Assembly (NCBI GenBank): GCA_958298945.1
Contig: OY282608.1
Span: forward strand, 65,262,951 to 65,326,950
Length of the DNA stretch: 64,000 nucleotides
Direction of reading: 5' to 3'
Source of the DNA: Atherix ibis
Lineage: Eukaryota; Arthropoda; Insecta; Diptera; Athericidae
A program made the translations under genes and the position numbers. Shown piece by piece: positions 1 to 10,666 of the stretch (position 1 is its first letter; each line of letters starts with the position of its first letter). A model generated the notes under the pieces. The model did not search any database. It was not told the DNA's origin and worked only from the letters and a program-made list of their open reading frames with translations.

Positions 1-2605
1 TGTTGGCTTGTTGGTTTGTTGGTTTGTTGGCTTGTTGGTTTGTTGGCTTGTTGGCTTGTAGGTTTGTTGGTTTGTTGGCTTGTTGGCTAGTTGGTTTGTT
101 GGTTTGTTGGTTTGTTGGTTTATTTGTTTGTTTGTTTGTTGGCTTGTTGGTTTGTTGGTTTGTTGGTTTGTTGGCTTGTTGGCTTGTTGGTTTGTTGGTT
201 TGTTGGCTTGTTGGCTTGTTGGTTTGTTGGTTTGTTGGCTTGTTGGTTACTTCGTTTGTTGGTTTGTTGGCATGTTGGTTTATTGGTTTGTTGGTTTGTT
301 GGCTTGTTGGTTTGTTGGTTTGTTGGTTTGTTGGTTTGTTGGTTTGTTGGTTTGTTGGTTTTTTGGTTTGTTGGTTTGTTGGTTTGTTGGCTTGTTGGTT
401 TGTTGGTTTGTTGGCTTGTTGGCTTGTTGGTTTGTTGGTTTGTTGGCTTGTTGGCTTGTTGGTTTGTTGGTTTGTTGGTTTGTTGGTTTGTTGGTTTGTT
501 GGTTTGTTGCTTTGTTGGTTTGTGTGTTTGTTGGCTTGCTGGTTTGTTAGTTTGTTGGCTTTTTGGTTACTTGGTTTGTTGGTTTCTTGGTTTGTTGGCT
601 TGTTGGTTTGTTGGCTTGTTGGTTTGTTGGTTTGTTGGTTTGTTGGTTTGTTGGTTTGTTGGCTTGTTGGTTTGTTGGTTTGTTGGTTTGTTGGTTTGTT
701 GGTTTGTTGGTTTGTTGGTTTTTTGGTTTGTTGGTTTGTTGGTTTGTTGGTTTGTTGGCTTGTTGGTTTGTTGGCTTGTTGGTTACTTGGTTTGTTGGTT
801 TGTTGGTTTGTTGGCTTGTTCGCTTGTTAGTTTGTTGTTTTGTTGCCTTGTTGGTTTGTTAGTTTGTTGGTTTGTTGGCTTATTGGTTTGTTGGTTTGTT
901 GGTTTGTTGGTTTGTTGGTTTTTTGGTTTTTTGGTTTTTTGGTTTGTTGGCTTGTTGGTTTGTTGGTTTGTTGGTTTTTTGGTTTGTTGGTTTGTTGGTT
1001 TGTTGGTTTGTTGGTTTGTTAGTTTATTTGTTTGTTGGTTTGTTGGATTGTTGGTTTGTTGGTTTGTTGGTTTGTTGGCTTGTTTGTTTGTTGGTTTGTT
1101 GGTTTGTTGGCTTGTTGGTTTGTTGGTTTGTTGGCTTGTTGGCTTGTTGGCTGGTTGGTTTGTTGGCTTGTTGGTTTGTTGGTTTGTTGGTTTGTTGGCT
1201 TGTTGGCTGGTTGGTTTGTTGGTTTGTTGGTTTGTTGGTTTGTTGGTTTGTTGGTTTTTTGGTTTGTTGGTTTGTTGGTTTGTTGGTTTGTTGGCTTGTT
1301 GGTTTGTTGGCTTGTTGGTTACTTGGTTTGTTGGTTTGTTGGATTGTTGGCTTGTTGGCTGTTAGTTTATTGTTTTGTTGGCTTGTTGGTTTGTTAGTTT
1401 GTTGGTTTGTTGGCTTGTTGGTTTGTTGGTTTGTTGGTTTGTTGGTTTGTTGGTTTGTTGGTTTGTTGGTTTGTTGGTTTGTTGGTTTGTTGGTTTTTTG
1501 GTTTGTTGGTTTGTTGGCTTGTTGGTTTGTTGGTTTGTTGGTTTTTTGGTTTGTTAGTTTGTTGGTTTGTTGGTTTGTTAGTTTATTTGTTTGTTGGTTT
1601 GTTGGATTGTTGGTTTGTTGGTTTGTTGATTTGTTGGCTTGTTGGTTTGTTGGTTTGTTGGTTTGTTGGCTTGTTGGTTTGTTGGTTTGTTGGCTTGTTG
1701 GCTTGTTGGCTTGTAGGTTTGTTGGTTTGTTGGCTTGTTGGTTACTTAGTTTGTTGGTTTGTTGGTTTGTTGGCTTGTTGGCTTGTTGGTTTGTTGGTTA
1801 GTTCGTTTGTTGGTTTGTTAGTTTGTTGGTTTGTTGGCTTGTTGGCTTGTTGGTTTGTTGGTTTTTTGGTTTGTTGGTTTGTTGGTTTGTTGGTTTGTTG
1901 GTTTGTTGGTTTATTTGTTTGTTGGTTTGTTGGCCTGTTGGTTTGTTGGTTTGTTGGTTTGTTGGCTTGTTGGTTTGTTGGTTTGTTGGCTTGTTGGCTT
2001 GTTGGTTTGTTGGTTTGTTGGCTTGTTGGTTTGTTGGCTTGTTGGCTTGTAGGTTTGTTGGTTTGTTGGCTTGTTGGCTAGTTGGTTTGTTGGTTTGTTG
2101 GTTTGTTGGTTTATTTGTTTGTTTGTTTGTTGGCTTGTTGGTTTGTTGGTTTGTTGGTTTGTTGGCTTGTTGGTTTGTTGGTTTGTTGGCTTGTTGGCTT
2201 GTTGGTTTGTTGGTTTGTTGGCTTGTTGGTTACTTAGTTTGTTGGTTTGTTGGCATGTTGGTTTATTGGTTTGTTGGTTTGTTGACTTGTTGGTTTGTTG
2301 GTTTGTTGGTTATGTGGTTTGTTGGCTTGTTGGTTTGTTGGTTTGTTGGCTTGTTGGTTTGTTAGTTTGTTGGTTTGTTGGTTTGTTGGTTTGTTGGTTT
2401 GTTGGTTTGTTGGTTTGTTGGTTTATTTGTTTGTTGGTTTGTTGGCTTGTTGGTTTGTTGGTTTGTTGGTTTGTTGGCTTGTTGGTTTGTTGGTTTGTTG
2501 GCTTGTTGGCTTGTTGGCTTGTTGGTTTGTTGGCTTGTTGGTTTGTTGGTTTGTTGGTTTGTTGGCTTGTTGGCTTGTTGGTTTGTTGGTTTGTTGGTTT
2601 GTTGG
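1..2605 (+). repeat. Segmental duplication, left copy (partner 12,506 bp downstream)
   Basis: This block matches 12,507-15,110 at a constant offset of 12,506 bp. Matching landmarks include GGCTAGTTGG at 84 and 12,590, and GGCTGTTAG near 1,357 and 13,863; the TTGGTTATGTGG unit near 2,310 recurs near 14,816. Base 1 already lies inside the match, so the true left edge is outside the window. The copies part at about 2,605/15,110, where the left copy has one unit fewer before GGTTTTTTGG and the landmark order then differs. Small differences exist, for example GGTTTTTTGG repeated near 921 and a TATG unit near 13,681 in the right copy. Confidence 0.9.
80..2070 (+). repeat. HOR-A copy 1 (1,991 bp)
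   Basis: The copy starts at GGCTAGTTGG, followed by a TTTATTTG run with three TTTG quartets. Landmarks in order: GGCATGTTGGTTTATTGG (about 269), TTTGTGTGTTTG (about 520), GGCTTTTTGGTTACTTGG (about 567), TTCGCTTGTTAG (about 819), TTAGTTTATTTG (about 1,019), two GGCTGGTTGG (about 1,149 and 1,204), GGCTGTTAGTTTATTG (about 1,357), GGTTAGTTCG (about 1,795) and GGCCTGTTGG (about 1,931). This order defines HOR-A. The length is 8x249 minus 1; the missing base is in GGCTGTTAG. Confidence 0.85.
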
Positions 2606-2689
2606 TTTGTTGGTTTTTTGGTTTGTTGGTTTGTTGGCTTGTTGGTTTGTTGGTTTGTTGGTTTTTTGGTTTGTTAGTTTGTTGGTTTG

Positions 2690-3090
2690 TTGGTTTGTTG
2701 GTTTGTTGGTTTGTTGGTTTGTTGGTTTTTTGGTTTGTTGGTTTGTTGGTTTGTTGGCTTGTTGGTTTGTTGGTTTGTTGGCTTGTTGGCTTGTTGGTTT
2801 GTTGGTTTGTTGGCTTGTTGGCTTGTTGGTTTGTTGGTTTGTGGGTTTGTTGGTTTGTTGGTTTGTTGGTTTGTTGCTTTGTTGGTTTGTGTATTTGTTG
2901 GCTTGCTGGTTTGTTAGTTTGTTGGCTTTTTGGTTACTTGGTTTGTTGGTTTCTTGGTTTGTTGGCTTGTTGGTTTGTTGGCTTGTTGGTTTGTTGGTTT
3001 GTTGGTTTGTTGGTTTGTTGGCTTCTTGGTTTGTTGGTTTGTTGGTTTGTTGGTTTGTTGGTTTGTTGGTTTGTTGGTTTGTTGGTTTTT
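2690..3090 (+). repeat. Local duplication, 520-bp period, copy 1
   Basis: About 400 bp here recurs 520 bp downstream. Shared marks are GGTTTTTTGG (2,724/3,244), TTTGTGGGTTTG (about 2,840/3,360), TTTGTGTATTTG (about 2,887/3,407) and GGCTTTTTGGTTACTTGG. TTTGTGTATTTG is private to this pair; other HOR-A copies have TTTGTGTGTTTG. The period is exactly 65 units. Confidence 0.85.
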
Positions 3091-3209
3091 TGCTTTGTCG
3101 GTTTGTTGGCTTGTTGGCTTGTTGGTTTGTTGGTTTGTTGGCTCGTTGGTTTGTTAGTTTCTTGGTTTGTTGGCTTGTTGGCTTGTTGGTTTGTTGGTTT
3201 GTTGGTTTG

Positions 3210-3610
3210 TTGGTTTGTTGGTTTGTTGGTTTGTTGGTTTGTTGGTTTTTTGGTTTGTTGGTTTGTTGGTTTGTTGGCTTGTTGGTTTGTTGGTTTGTTG
3301 GCTTGTTGGCTTGTTGGTTTGTTGGTTTGTTGGCTTGTTGGCTTGTTGGTTTGTTGGTTTGTGGGTTTGTTGGTTTGTTGGTTTGTTGGTTTGTTGCTTT
3401 GTTGGTTTGTGTATTTGTTGGCTTGCTGGTTTGTTAGTTTGTTGGCTTTTTGGTTACTTGGTTTGTTGGTTTCTTGGTTTGTTGGCTTGTTGGTTTGTTG
3501 GCTTGTTGGTTTGTTGGTTTGTTGGTTTGTTGGTTTGTTGGCTTCTTGGTTTGTTGGTTTGTTGGTTTGTTGGTTTGTTGGTTTGTTGGTTTGTTGGTTT
3601 GTTGGTTTTT
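3210..3610 (+). repeat. Local duplication, 520-bp period, copy 2
   Basis: Second copy of 2,690-3,090. The match ends at about 3,610, where the first copy has TTTTTTGCTTTGTCGG and this copy has TTTTTTGGTTTGTTGG. Confidence 0.85.
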
Positions 3611-4919
3611 TGGTTTGTTGGTTTGTTGGTTTGTTGGTTTGTTGGTTTGTTGGTTTGTTGGTTTTTTGGTTTGTTGGTTTGTTGGTTTGTTGGTTTTTTG
3701 GTTGTTGGTTTGTTGGCTTGTTGGTTTGTTGGTTTGTTGGCTTGTTGGCTCGTTGGTTTGTTGATTTGTTGGCTTGTTGGTTTGTTGGTTTGTTGGCTTG
3801 TTGGCTCGTTGGTTTGTTGGCTTGTTGGTTTGTTGGCTTTTTGGTTTGTTGGTTTGTTGGTTTGTTGGTTTGTTGGCTTGTTGGTTTGTTGGTTTGTTGG
3901 TTTGTTGGTTTTTTGGTTTGTTGGTTTGTTGGCTTGTTGGTTTGTTGGTTTGTTGGTTTTTTGGTTTGTTGGTTTGTTGGTTTGTTGGTTTGTTGGTTTG
4001 TTAGTTTATTTGTTTGTTGGTTTGTTGGATTGTTGGTTTGTTGGTTTGTTGGTTTGTTGGCTTGTTGGTTTGTTGGTTTGTTGGTTTGTTGGCTTGTTGG
4101 TTTGTTGGTTTGTTGGCTTGTTGGCTTGTTGGCTGGTTGGTTTGTTGGCTTGTTGGTTTGTTGGTTTGTTGGTTTGTTGGCTTGTTGGCTTGTTGGTTTG
4201 TTGGTTTGTTGGTTTGTTGGTTTGTTGGTTTGTTGGTTTTTTGGTTTGTTGGTTTGTTGGTTTGTTGGTTTGTTGGCTTGTTGGTTTGTTGGCTTGTTGG
4301 TTACTTGGTTTGTTGGTTTGTTGGTTTGTTGGCTTGTTGGCTTGTTGGTTTGTTGGTTTGTTGGCTTGTTGGCTTGTTGCTTTATTGGTTTGTTGGTTTG
4401 TTGGCTTGTTAACTTGTTGGTTTGTTAGTTTGTTGGCTTTTTTCTTACTTCGTTTGTTGGTTTGTTGGTTTGTTGGCTTGCTGGTTTGTTGGCTTGTTGA
4501 TTTGTTGGTTTGTTGGTTTGTTGGCTTGTTGGCTTGTTGGTTTGTTGGTTTGTTGGTTTGTTGGTTTGTTGGTTTGTTGGTTTGTTGGTTTGTTGGTTTG
4601 TTGGTATGTTGGTTTGTTGGTTTGTTGGTTTTTTGGTTTGTTGGTTTGTTGGTTTGTTGGCTTGTTGGTTTGTTGGTTTGTTGGCTTGTTGGCTTGTTGG
4701 TTTGATGGTTTGTTGGCTTGTTGGTTACTTAGTTTGTTGGTTTGTTGGTTTGTTGGTTAGTTCGTTTGTTGGTTTGTTAGTTTGTTGGTTTGTGGGCTTG
4801 TTGGCTTGTTGGTTTATTGGTTTTTTGGTTTGTTGGTTTGTTGGTTTGTTGGTTTGTTGGTTTATTTGATTGTTGGTTTTTTGGCTTGTTGGTTTGTTGG
4901 TTTGTTGGTTTGTTGGCTT

Positions 4920-6046
4920 GTTGGTTTGTTGGTTTGTTGGCTTGTTGGCTTGTTGTTTTATGGTTTGTTGGCTTGTTGGTTTGTTGGCTTGTTGGCTTGT
5001 TGGTTTGTTGGTTTGTTGGCTTGTTGGCTTGTTGGTTTGTTGGTTTGTTGGTTTGTTGGTTTATTTGTTTGTTGGTTTGTTGGCTTGTTGGTTTGTTGGT
5101 TTGTTGGCTTGTTGGTTTGTTGGTTTGTTGGTTTGTTGGTTTGTTGGTTTGTTGGTTTGTTTGTTTGTTGGTTTGTTGGTTTGTTGGTTTGTTAGCTTGT
5201 TAGTTTGTTGGTTTGTTGGCTTGTTGGCTTGTTAGTTTGTTGGTTTGTTGGTTTGTTGGTTTGTTGGCTTGTTGGTTTGTTGGTTTGTTGGCTTGTTGGT
5301 TTGTTGGTTTGTTGGTTTGTTGGCTTGTTGGCTTGTTGGCTTGTTGGTTTGTTGGTTTGTTGGCTTGTTGGTTTGTTGGTTTGTTGGCTTGTTGGCTTGT
5401 TGCTTTGTTCGTTTGATGGTTTGTTGGTTTGTTGGTTTTTTGGTTTGTTGGTTTTTTGGTTTTTTGCTTTGTTGGTTTGTTGGCTTGTTGGCTTGTTGGT
5501 TTGTTGGTTTGTTGGCTTGTTGGTTTGCTAGTTTGTTGGTTTGTTGGCTTGTTGGCTTGTTGGTTTGTTGGTTTGTTGGTTTGTTGGTTTGTTGGTTTGT
5601 TGGTTTGTTGGTTTTTTGGTTTGTTGGTTTGTTGGTTTGTTGGCTTGTTAGTTTGTTGGTTTGTTGGCTTGTTGGCTTGTTGGTTTGTTGGTTTGTTGGC
5701 TTGTTGGCTTGTTGGTTTGTTGGTTTGTTGGTTTGTTGGTTTGTTGGTTTGTTGGTTTGTTGCTTTGTTGGTTTGTGTGTTTGTTGGCTTGCTGGTTTGT
5801 TAGTTTGTTGGCTTTTTGGTTACTTGGTTTGTTGGTTTCTTGGTTTGTTGGCTTGTTGGTTTGTTGGCTTGTTGGTTTGTTGGTTTGTTGGTTTGTTGGT
5901 TTGTTGGCTTGTTGATTTGTTGGTTTGTTGGTTTGTTGGTTTGTTGGTTTGTTGGTTTGTTGGTTTTTTGGTTTGTTGGTTTGTTGGTTTGTTGGTTTGT
6001 TGGCTTGTTGGTTTGTTGGCTTGTTGGTTACTTGGTTTGTTGGTTT
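4920..6046 (+). repeat. Tandem duplication, 1,127-bp unit, copy 1
   Basis: It begins just before TGTTGTTTTATGG (4,951) and is followed directly by a near-identical copy 1,127 bp on. Shared private marks include TTGTTAGCTTGTTAG (near 5,190/6,317), TTGCTTTGTTCGTTTGATGG (5,399/6,526) and a cluster of GGTTTTTTGG units near 5,446-5,466. I see no difference between the copies in these marks. The period is 141x8 minus 1, and the one missing base is in TTGTTTTATGG. Confidence 0.92.
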
Positions 6047-7180
6047 GTTGGTTTGTTGGTTTGTTGGCTTGTTGGCTTGTTGTTTTATGGTTTGTTGGCT
6101 TGTTGGTTTGTTGGCTTGTTGGCTTGTTGGTTTGTTGGTTTGTTGGCTTGTTGGCTTGTTGGTTTGTTGGTTTGTTGGTTTGTTGGTTTATTTGTTTGTT
6201 GGTTTGTTGGCTTGTTGGTTTGTTGGTTTGTTGGCTTGTTGGTTTGTTGGTTTGTTGGTTTGTTGGTTTGTTGGTTTGTTGGTTTGTTTGTTTGTTGGTT
6301 TGTTGGTTTGTTGGTTTGTTAGCTTGTTAGTTTGTTGGTTTGTTGGCTTGTTGGCTTGTTAGTTTGTTGGTTTGTTGGTTTGTTGGTTTGTTGGCTTGTT
6401 GGTTTGTTGGTTTGTTGGCTTGTTGGTTTGTTGGTTTGTTGGTTTGTTGGCTTGTTGGCTTGTTGGCTTGTTGGTTTGTTGGTTTGTTGGCTTGTTGGTT
6501 TGTTGGTTTGTTGGCTTGTTGGCTTGTTGCTTTGTTCGTTTGATGGTTTGTTGGTTTGTTGGTTTTTTGGTTTGTTGGTTTTTTGGTTTTTTGCTTTGTT
6601 GGTTTGTTGGCTTGTTGGCTTGTTGGTTTGTTGGTTTGTTGGCTTGTTGGTTTGCTAGTTTGTTGGTTTGTTGGCTTGTTGGCTTGTTGGTTTGTTGGTT
6701 TGTTGGTTTGTTGGTTTGTTGGTTTGTTGGTTTGTTGGTTTTTTGGTTTGTTGGTTTGTTGGTTTGTTGGCTTGTTAGTTTGTTGGTTTGTTGGCTTGTT
6801 GGCTTGTTGGTTTGTTGGTTTGTTGGCTTGTTGGCTTGTTGGTTTGTTGGTTTGTTGGTTTGTTGGTTTGTTGGTTTGTTGGTTTGTTGCTTTGTTGGTT
6901 TGTGTGTTTGTTGGCTTGCTGGTTTGTTAGTTTGTTGGCTTTTTGGTTACTTGGTTTGTTGGTTTCTTGGTTTGTTGGCTTGTTGGTTTGTTGGCTTGTT
7001 GGTTTGTTGGTTTGTTGGTTTGTTGGTTTGTTGGCTTGTTGATTTGTTGGTTTGTTGGTTTGTTGGTTTGTTGGTTTGTTGGTTTGTTGGTTTTTTGGTT
7101 TGTTGGTTTGTTGGTTTGTTGGTTTGTTGGCTTGTTGGTTTGTTGGCTTGTTGGTTACTTGGTTTGTTGGTTTGTTGGTT
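6047..7180 (+). repeat. Tandem duplication, 1,127-bp unit, copy 2
   Basis: Second copy of 4,920-6,046. The match ends near 7,180, where this copy passes into GGCTTGTTCGCTTG, the normal HOR-A continuation, while the first copy runs into the start of this one. This is a head-to-tail junction as expected for unequal crossing over. Confidence 0.92.
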
Positions 7181-8579
7181 TGTTGGCTTGTTCGCTTGTT
7201 AGTTTGTTGTTTTGTTGCCTTGTTGGTTTGTTAGTTTGTTGGTTTGTTGGCTTATTGGTTTGTTGGTTTGTTGGTTTGTTGGTTTGTTGGTTTTTTGGTT
7301 TGTTGGTTTGTTGGCTTGTTGGTTTGTTGGTTTGTTGGTTTTTTGGTTTGTTGGTTTGTTGGTTTGTTGGTTTGTTGGTTTGTTGGTTTGTTAGTTTATT
7401 TGTTTGTTGGTTTGTTGGATTGTTGGTTTGTTGGTTTGTTGGTTTGTTGGCTTGTTGGTTTGTTGGTTTGTTGGTTTGTTGGCTTGTTGGTTTGTTGGTT
7501 TGTTGGCTTGTTGGCTTGTTGGCTGGTTGGTTTGTTGGCTTGTTGGTTTGTTGGTTTGTTGGTTTGTTGGCTTGTTGGCTGGTTGGTTTGTTGGTTTGTT
7601 GGTTTGTTGGTTTGTTATTTTGTTGGTTTTTTGGTTTGCTGGTTTGTTGGTTTGTTGGTTTGTTGGCTTGTTGGTTTGTTGGCTTGTTGGTTACTTGGTT
7701 TGTTGGTTTGTTGGTTTGTTGGCTTGTTAGTTTATTTGTTTGTTGGTTTGTTGGATTGTTGGTTTGTTGGTTTGTTGGTTTGTTGGCTTGCTGGTTTGTT
7801 GGTTTGTTGGTTTGTTGGCTTGTTGGTTTATTGTTTTGTTGGCTTGTTGGTTTGTTAGTTTGTTGGTTTGTTGGCTTGTTGGTTTGTTGGTTTGTTGGTT
7901 TGTTGGTTTGTTGGTTTGTTGGTTTGTTGGTTTGTTGGTTTGTTGGTTTTTTGGTTTGTTGGTTTGTTGGCTTGTTGGTTTGTTGGTTTGTGGGTTTTTT
8001 GGTTTGTTAGTTTCTTGGTTTGTTGGTTTGTTAGTTTATTTGTTTGTTGGTTTGTTGGATTGTTGGTTTCTTGGTTTGTTGGTTTGTTGGCTTGTTGGTT
8101 TGTTGGTTTGTTGGTTTGTTGGTTTGTTGGTTTGTTGGTTTGTTGGTTTGTTGGCTTGTTGGCTTGTTGGCTTGTTGGCTTGTTGGCTTGTAGGTTTGTT
8201 GGTTTGTTGGCTTGTTGGTTACTTAGTTTGTTGGTTTGTTGGTTTGTTGGTTTGTTGGCTTGTTGGCTTGTTGGTTTGTTGGTTAGTTCGTTTGTTGGTT
8301 TGTTAGTTTGTTGGTTTGTTGGCTTGTTGGCTTGTTGGTTTGTTGGTTTTTTGGTTTGTTGGTTTGTTGGTTTGTTGGTTTGTTGGTTTGTTGGTTTATT
8401 TGTTTGTTGGTTTGTTGGCCTGTTGGTTTGTTGGTTTGTTGGTTTGTTGGTTTGTTGGTTTGTTGGCTTGTTGGCTTGTTGGTTTGTTGGTTTGTTGGCT
8501 TGTTGGCTTGTTGGTTTGTTGGTTTGTTGGCTTGTTGGTTTGTTGGCTTGTTGGCTTGTAGGTTTGTTAGTTTGTTGGC

Positions 8580-10666
8580 TTGTTGGCTAGTTGGTTTGTT
8601 GGTTTGTTGGTTTGTTGGTTTATTTGTTTGTTTGTTTGTTGGCTTGTTGGTTTGTTGGTTTGTTGGTTTGTTGGCTTGTTGGTTTGTTGGTTTGTTGGCT
8701 TGTTGGCTTGTTGGTTTGTTGGTTTGTTGGCTTGTTGGTTACTTAGTTTGTTGGTTTGTTGGCATGTTGGTTTATTGGTTTGTTGGTTTGTTGGCTTGTT
8801 GGTTTGTTGGTTTGTTGGTTTGTTGGTTTGTTGGTTTGTTGGTTTGTTGGTTTTTTGGTTTGTTGGCTTGTTGGTTTGTTGGCTTGTTGGTTTGTTGGTT
8901 TGTTGGCTTGTTGGCTTGTTGGTTTGTTGGTTTGTTGGCTTGTTGGCTTGTTGGTTTGTTGGTTTGTTGGTTTGTTGGTTTGTTGGTTTGTTGGTTTGTT
9001 GCTTTGTTGGTTTGTGTGTTTGTTGGCTTGCTGGTTTGTTAGTTTGTTGGCTTTTTAGTTACTTGGTTTGTTGGTTTCTTGGTTTGTTGGCTTGTTGGTT
9101 TGTTGGCTTTTTGGTTTGTTGGTTTGTTGGTTTGTTGGTTTGTTGGCTTGTTGGCTTGTTGGTTTGTTGGTTTGTTGGTTTGTTGGTTTGTTGGTTTGTT
9201 GGTTTGTTGGTTTGTTGGTTTTTTGGTTTGTTGGTTTGTTGGTTTGTTGGCTTGTTGGTTTGTTGGCTTGTTGGTTACTTGGTTTGTTGGTTTGTTGGTT
9301 TGTTGGCTTGTTCGCTTGTTAGTTTGTTGTTTTGTTGCCTTGTTGGTTTGTTAGTTTGTTGGTTTGTTGGCTTATTTGTTTGTTGGTTTGTTGGTTTGTT
9401 GGTTTGTTGGTTTTTTGGTTTGTTGGTTTGTTGGCTTGTTGGTTTGTTGGTTTGTTGGTTTTTTGGTTTGTTGGTTTGTTGGTTTGTTGGTTTGTTGGTT
9501 TGTTAGTTTATTTGTTTGTTGGTTTGTTGGATTGTTGGTTTGTTGGTTTGTTGGTTTGTTGGCTTGTTGGCTGGTTGGTTTGTTGGCTTGTTGGTTTGTT
9601 GGTTTGTTGGTTTGTTGGCTTGTTGGCTTGTTGGTTTGTTGGTTTGTTGGTTTGTTGGCTTGTTGGTTTTTTGGTTTGTTGGCTTGTTGGCTTGTTGGCT
9701 GGTTGGTTTGTTGGCATGTTGGTTTGTTGGTTTGTTGGTTTGTTGGCTTGTTGGCTGGTTGGTTTGTTGGTTTGTTGGTTTGTTGGTTTGTTGGTTTGTT
9801 GGTTTTTTGATTTGTTGGTTTGTTGGTTTGTTGGTTTGTTGGTTTGTTGGCTTGTTGGTTTGTTGGCTTGTTGGTTACTTGGTTTGTTGGTTTGTTGGTT
9901 TGTTGGCTTGTTGGCTGTTAGTTTATTGTTTTGTTGGCTTGTTGGTTTGTTAGTTTGTTGGTTTGTTGGCTTGTTGGTTTGTTGGTTTGTTGGTTAGTTT
10001 GTTTGTTGGTTTGTTGGTTTGTTGGTTTGTTGGTTTGTTGGTTTTTTGGTTTGTTGGTTTGTTGGCTTGTTGGTTTGTTGGTTTGTTGGTTTTTTGGTTT
10101 GTTAGTTTCTTGGTTTGTTGGTTTGTTAGTTTATTTGTTTGTTGGTTTGTTGGATTGTTGGTTTGTTGGTTTGTTGGTTTGTTGGTTTGTTGGTTTGTTG
10201 GTTTGTTGGTTTGTTGGTTTGTTGGTTTGTTGGTTTGTTGGCTTGTTGGCTTGTTGGCTTGTTGGCTTGTAGGTTTGTTGGTTTGTTGGCTTGTTGGTTA
10301 CTTAGTTTGTTGGTTTGTTGGTTTGTTGGTTTGTTGGCTTGTTGGCTTGTTGGTTTGTTGGTTAGTTCGTTTGTTGGTTTGTTAGTTTGTTGGTTTGTTG
10401 GCTTGTTGGCTTGTTGGTTTGTTGGTTTTTTGGTTTGTTGGTTTGTTGGTTTGTTGGTTTGTTGGTTTGTTGGTTTGTTGGTTTGTTGGTTTATTTGTTT
10501 GTTGGTTTGTTGGCCTGTTGGTTTGTTGGTTTGTTGGTTAGTTGGTTTGTTGGTTTGTTGGCTTGTTGGTTTGTTGGTTTGTTGGCTTGTTGGCTTGTTG
10601 GTTTGTTGGTTTGTTGGCTTGTTGGTTTGTTGGCTTGTTGGCTTGTAGGTTTGTTGGTTTGTTGGC
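8580..10666 (+). repeat. HOR-A copy 3 (2,087 bp)
   Basis: Full HOR-A landmark order: GGCTAGTTGG start, TTTATTTG with extra TTTG quartets, GGCATG (about 8,761), TTTGTGTG (about 9,011), TTCGCTTGTTAG (about 9,310), TTAGTTTATTTG (about 9,504), several GGCTGGTTGG (9,568-9,758), GGCTGTTAG (about 9,912), GGTTAGTTCG (about 10,361) and GGCCTGTTGG (about 10,512). It has about 96 bp more than copy 1, partly from an added block near 9,570-9,720. The length is 8x261 minus 1. Confidence 0.85.

Larger units (their letters stand above)
2071..8579 (+). repeat. HOR-A copy 2, expanded by internal duplications (6,509 bp)
   Basis: It begins with the HOR-A start and ends at the next one (8,580), but is more than three times the usual length. 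It carries two internal amplifications, described separately (520-bp and 1,127-bp periods), and a rearranged stretch at 3.7-4.9 kb with unusual units (GGTTGTTGG near 3,700, a TTTTTTCTTAC-like unit near 4,440). The rest follows HOR-A order. The length is a multiple of 8 minus 3, explained by three 1-base losses at about 3,700, 4,955 and 6,082. Confidence 0.75.

Noticed and set aside
2300..2330. ATG within TTGGTTATGTGG as a start codon
   Set aside because: It is a repeated landmark (also near 14,816, 16,053, 19,936, 27,111 and 54,325) that leads only into repeat peptide. No ribosome-binding or Kozak-type context stands out from the array.
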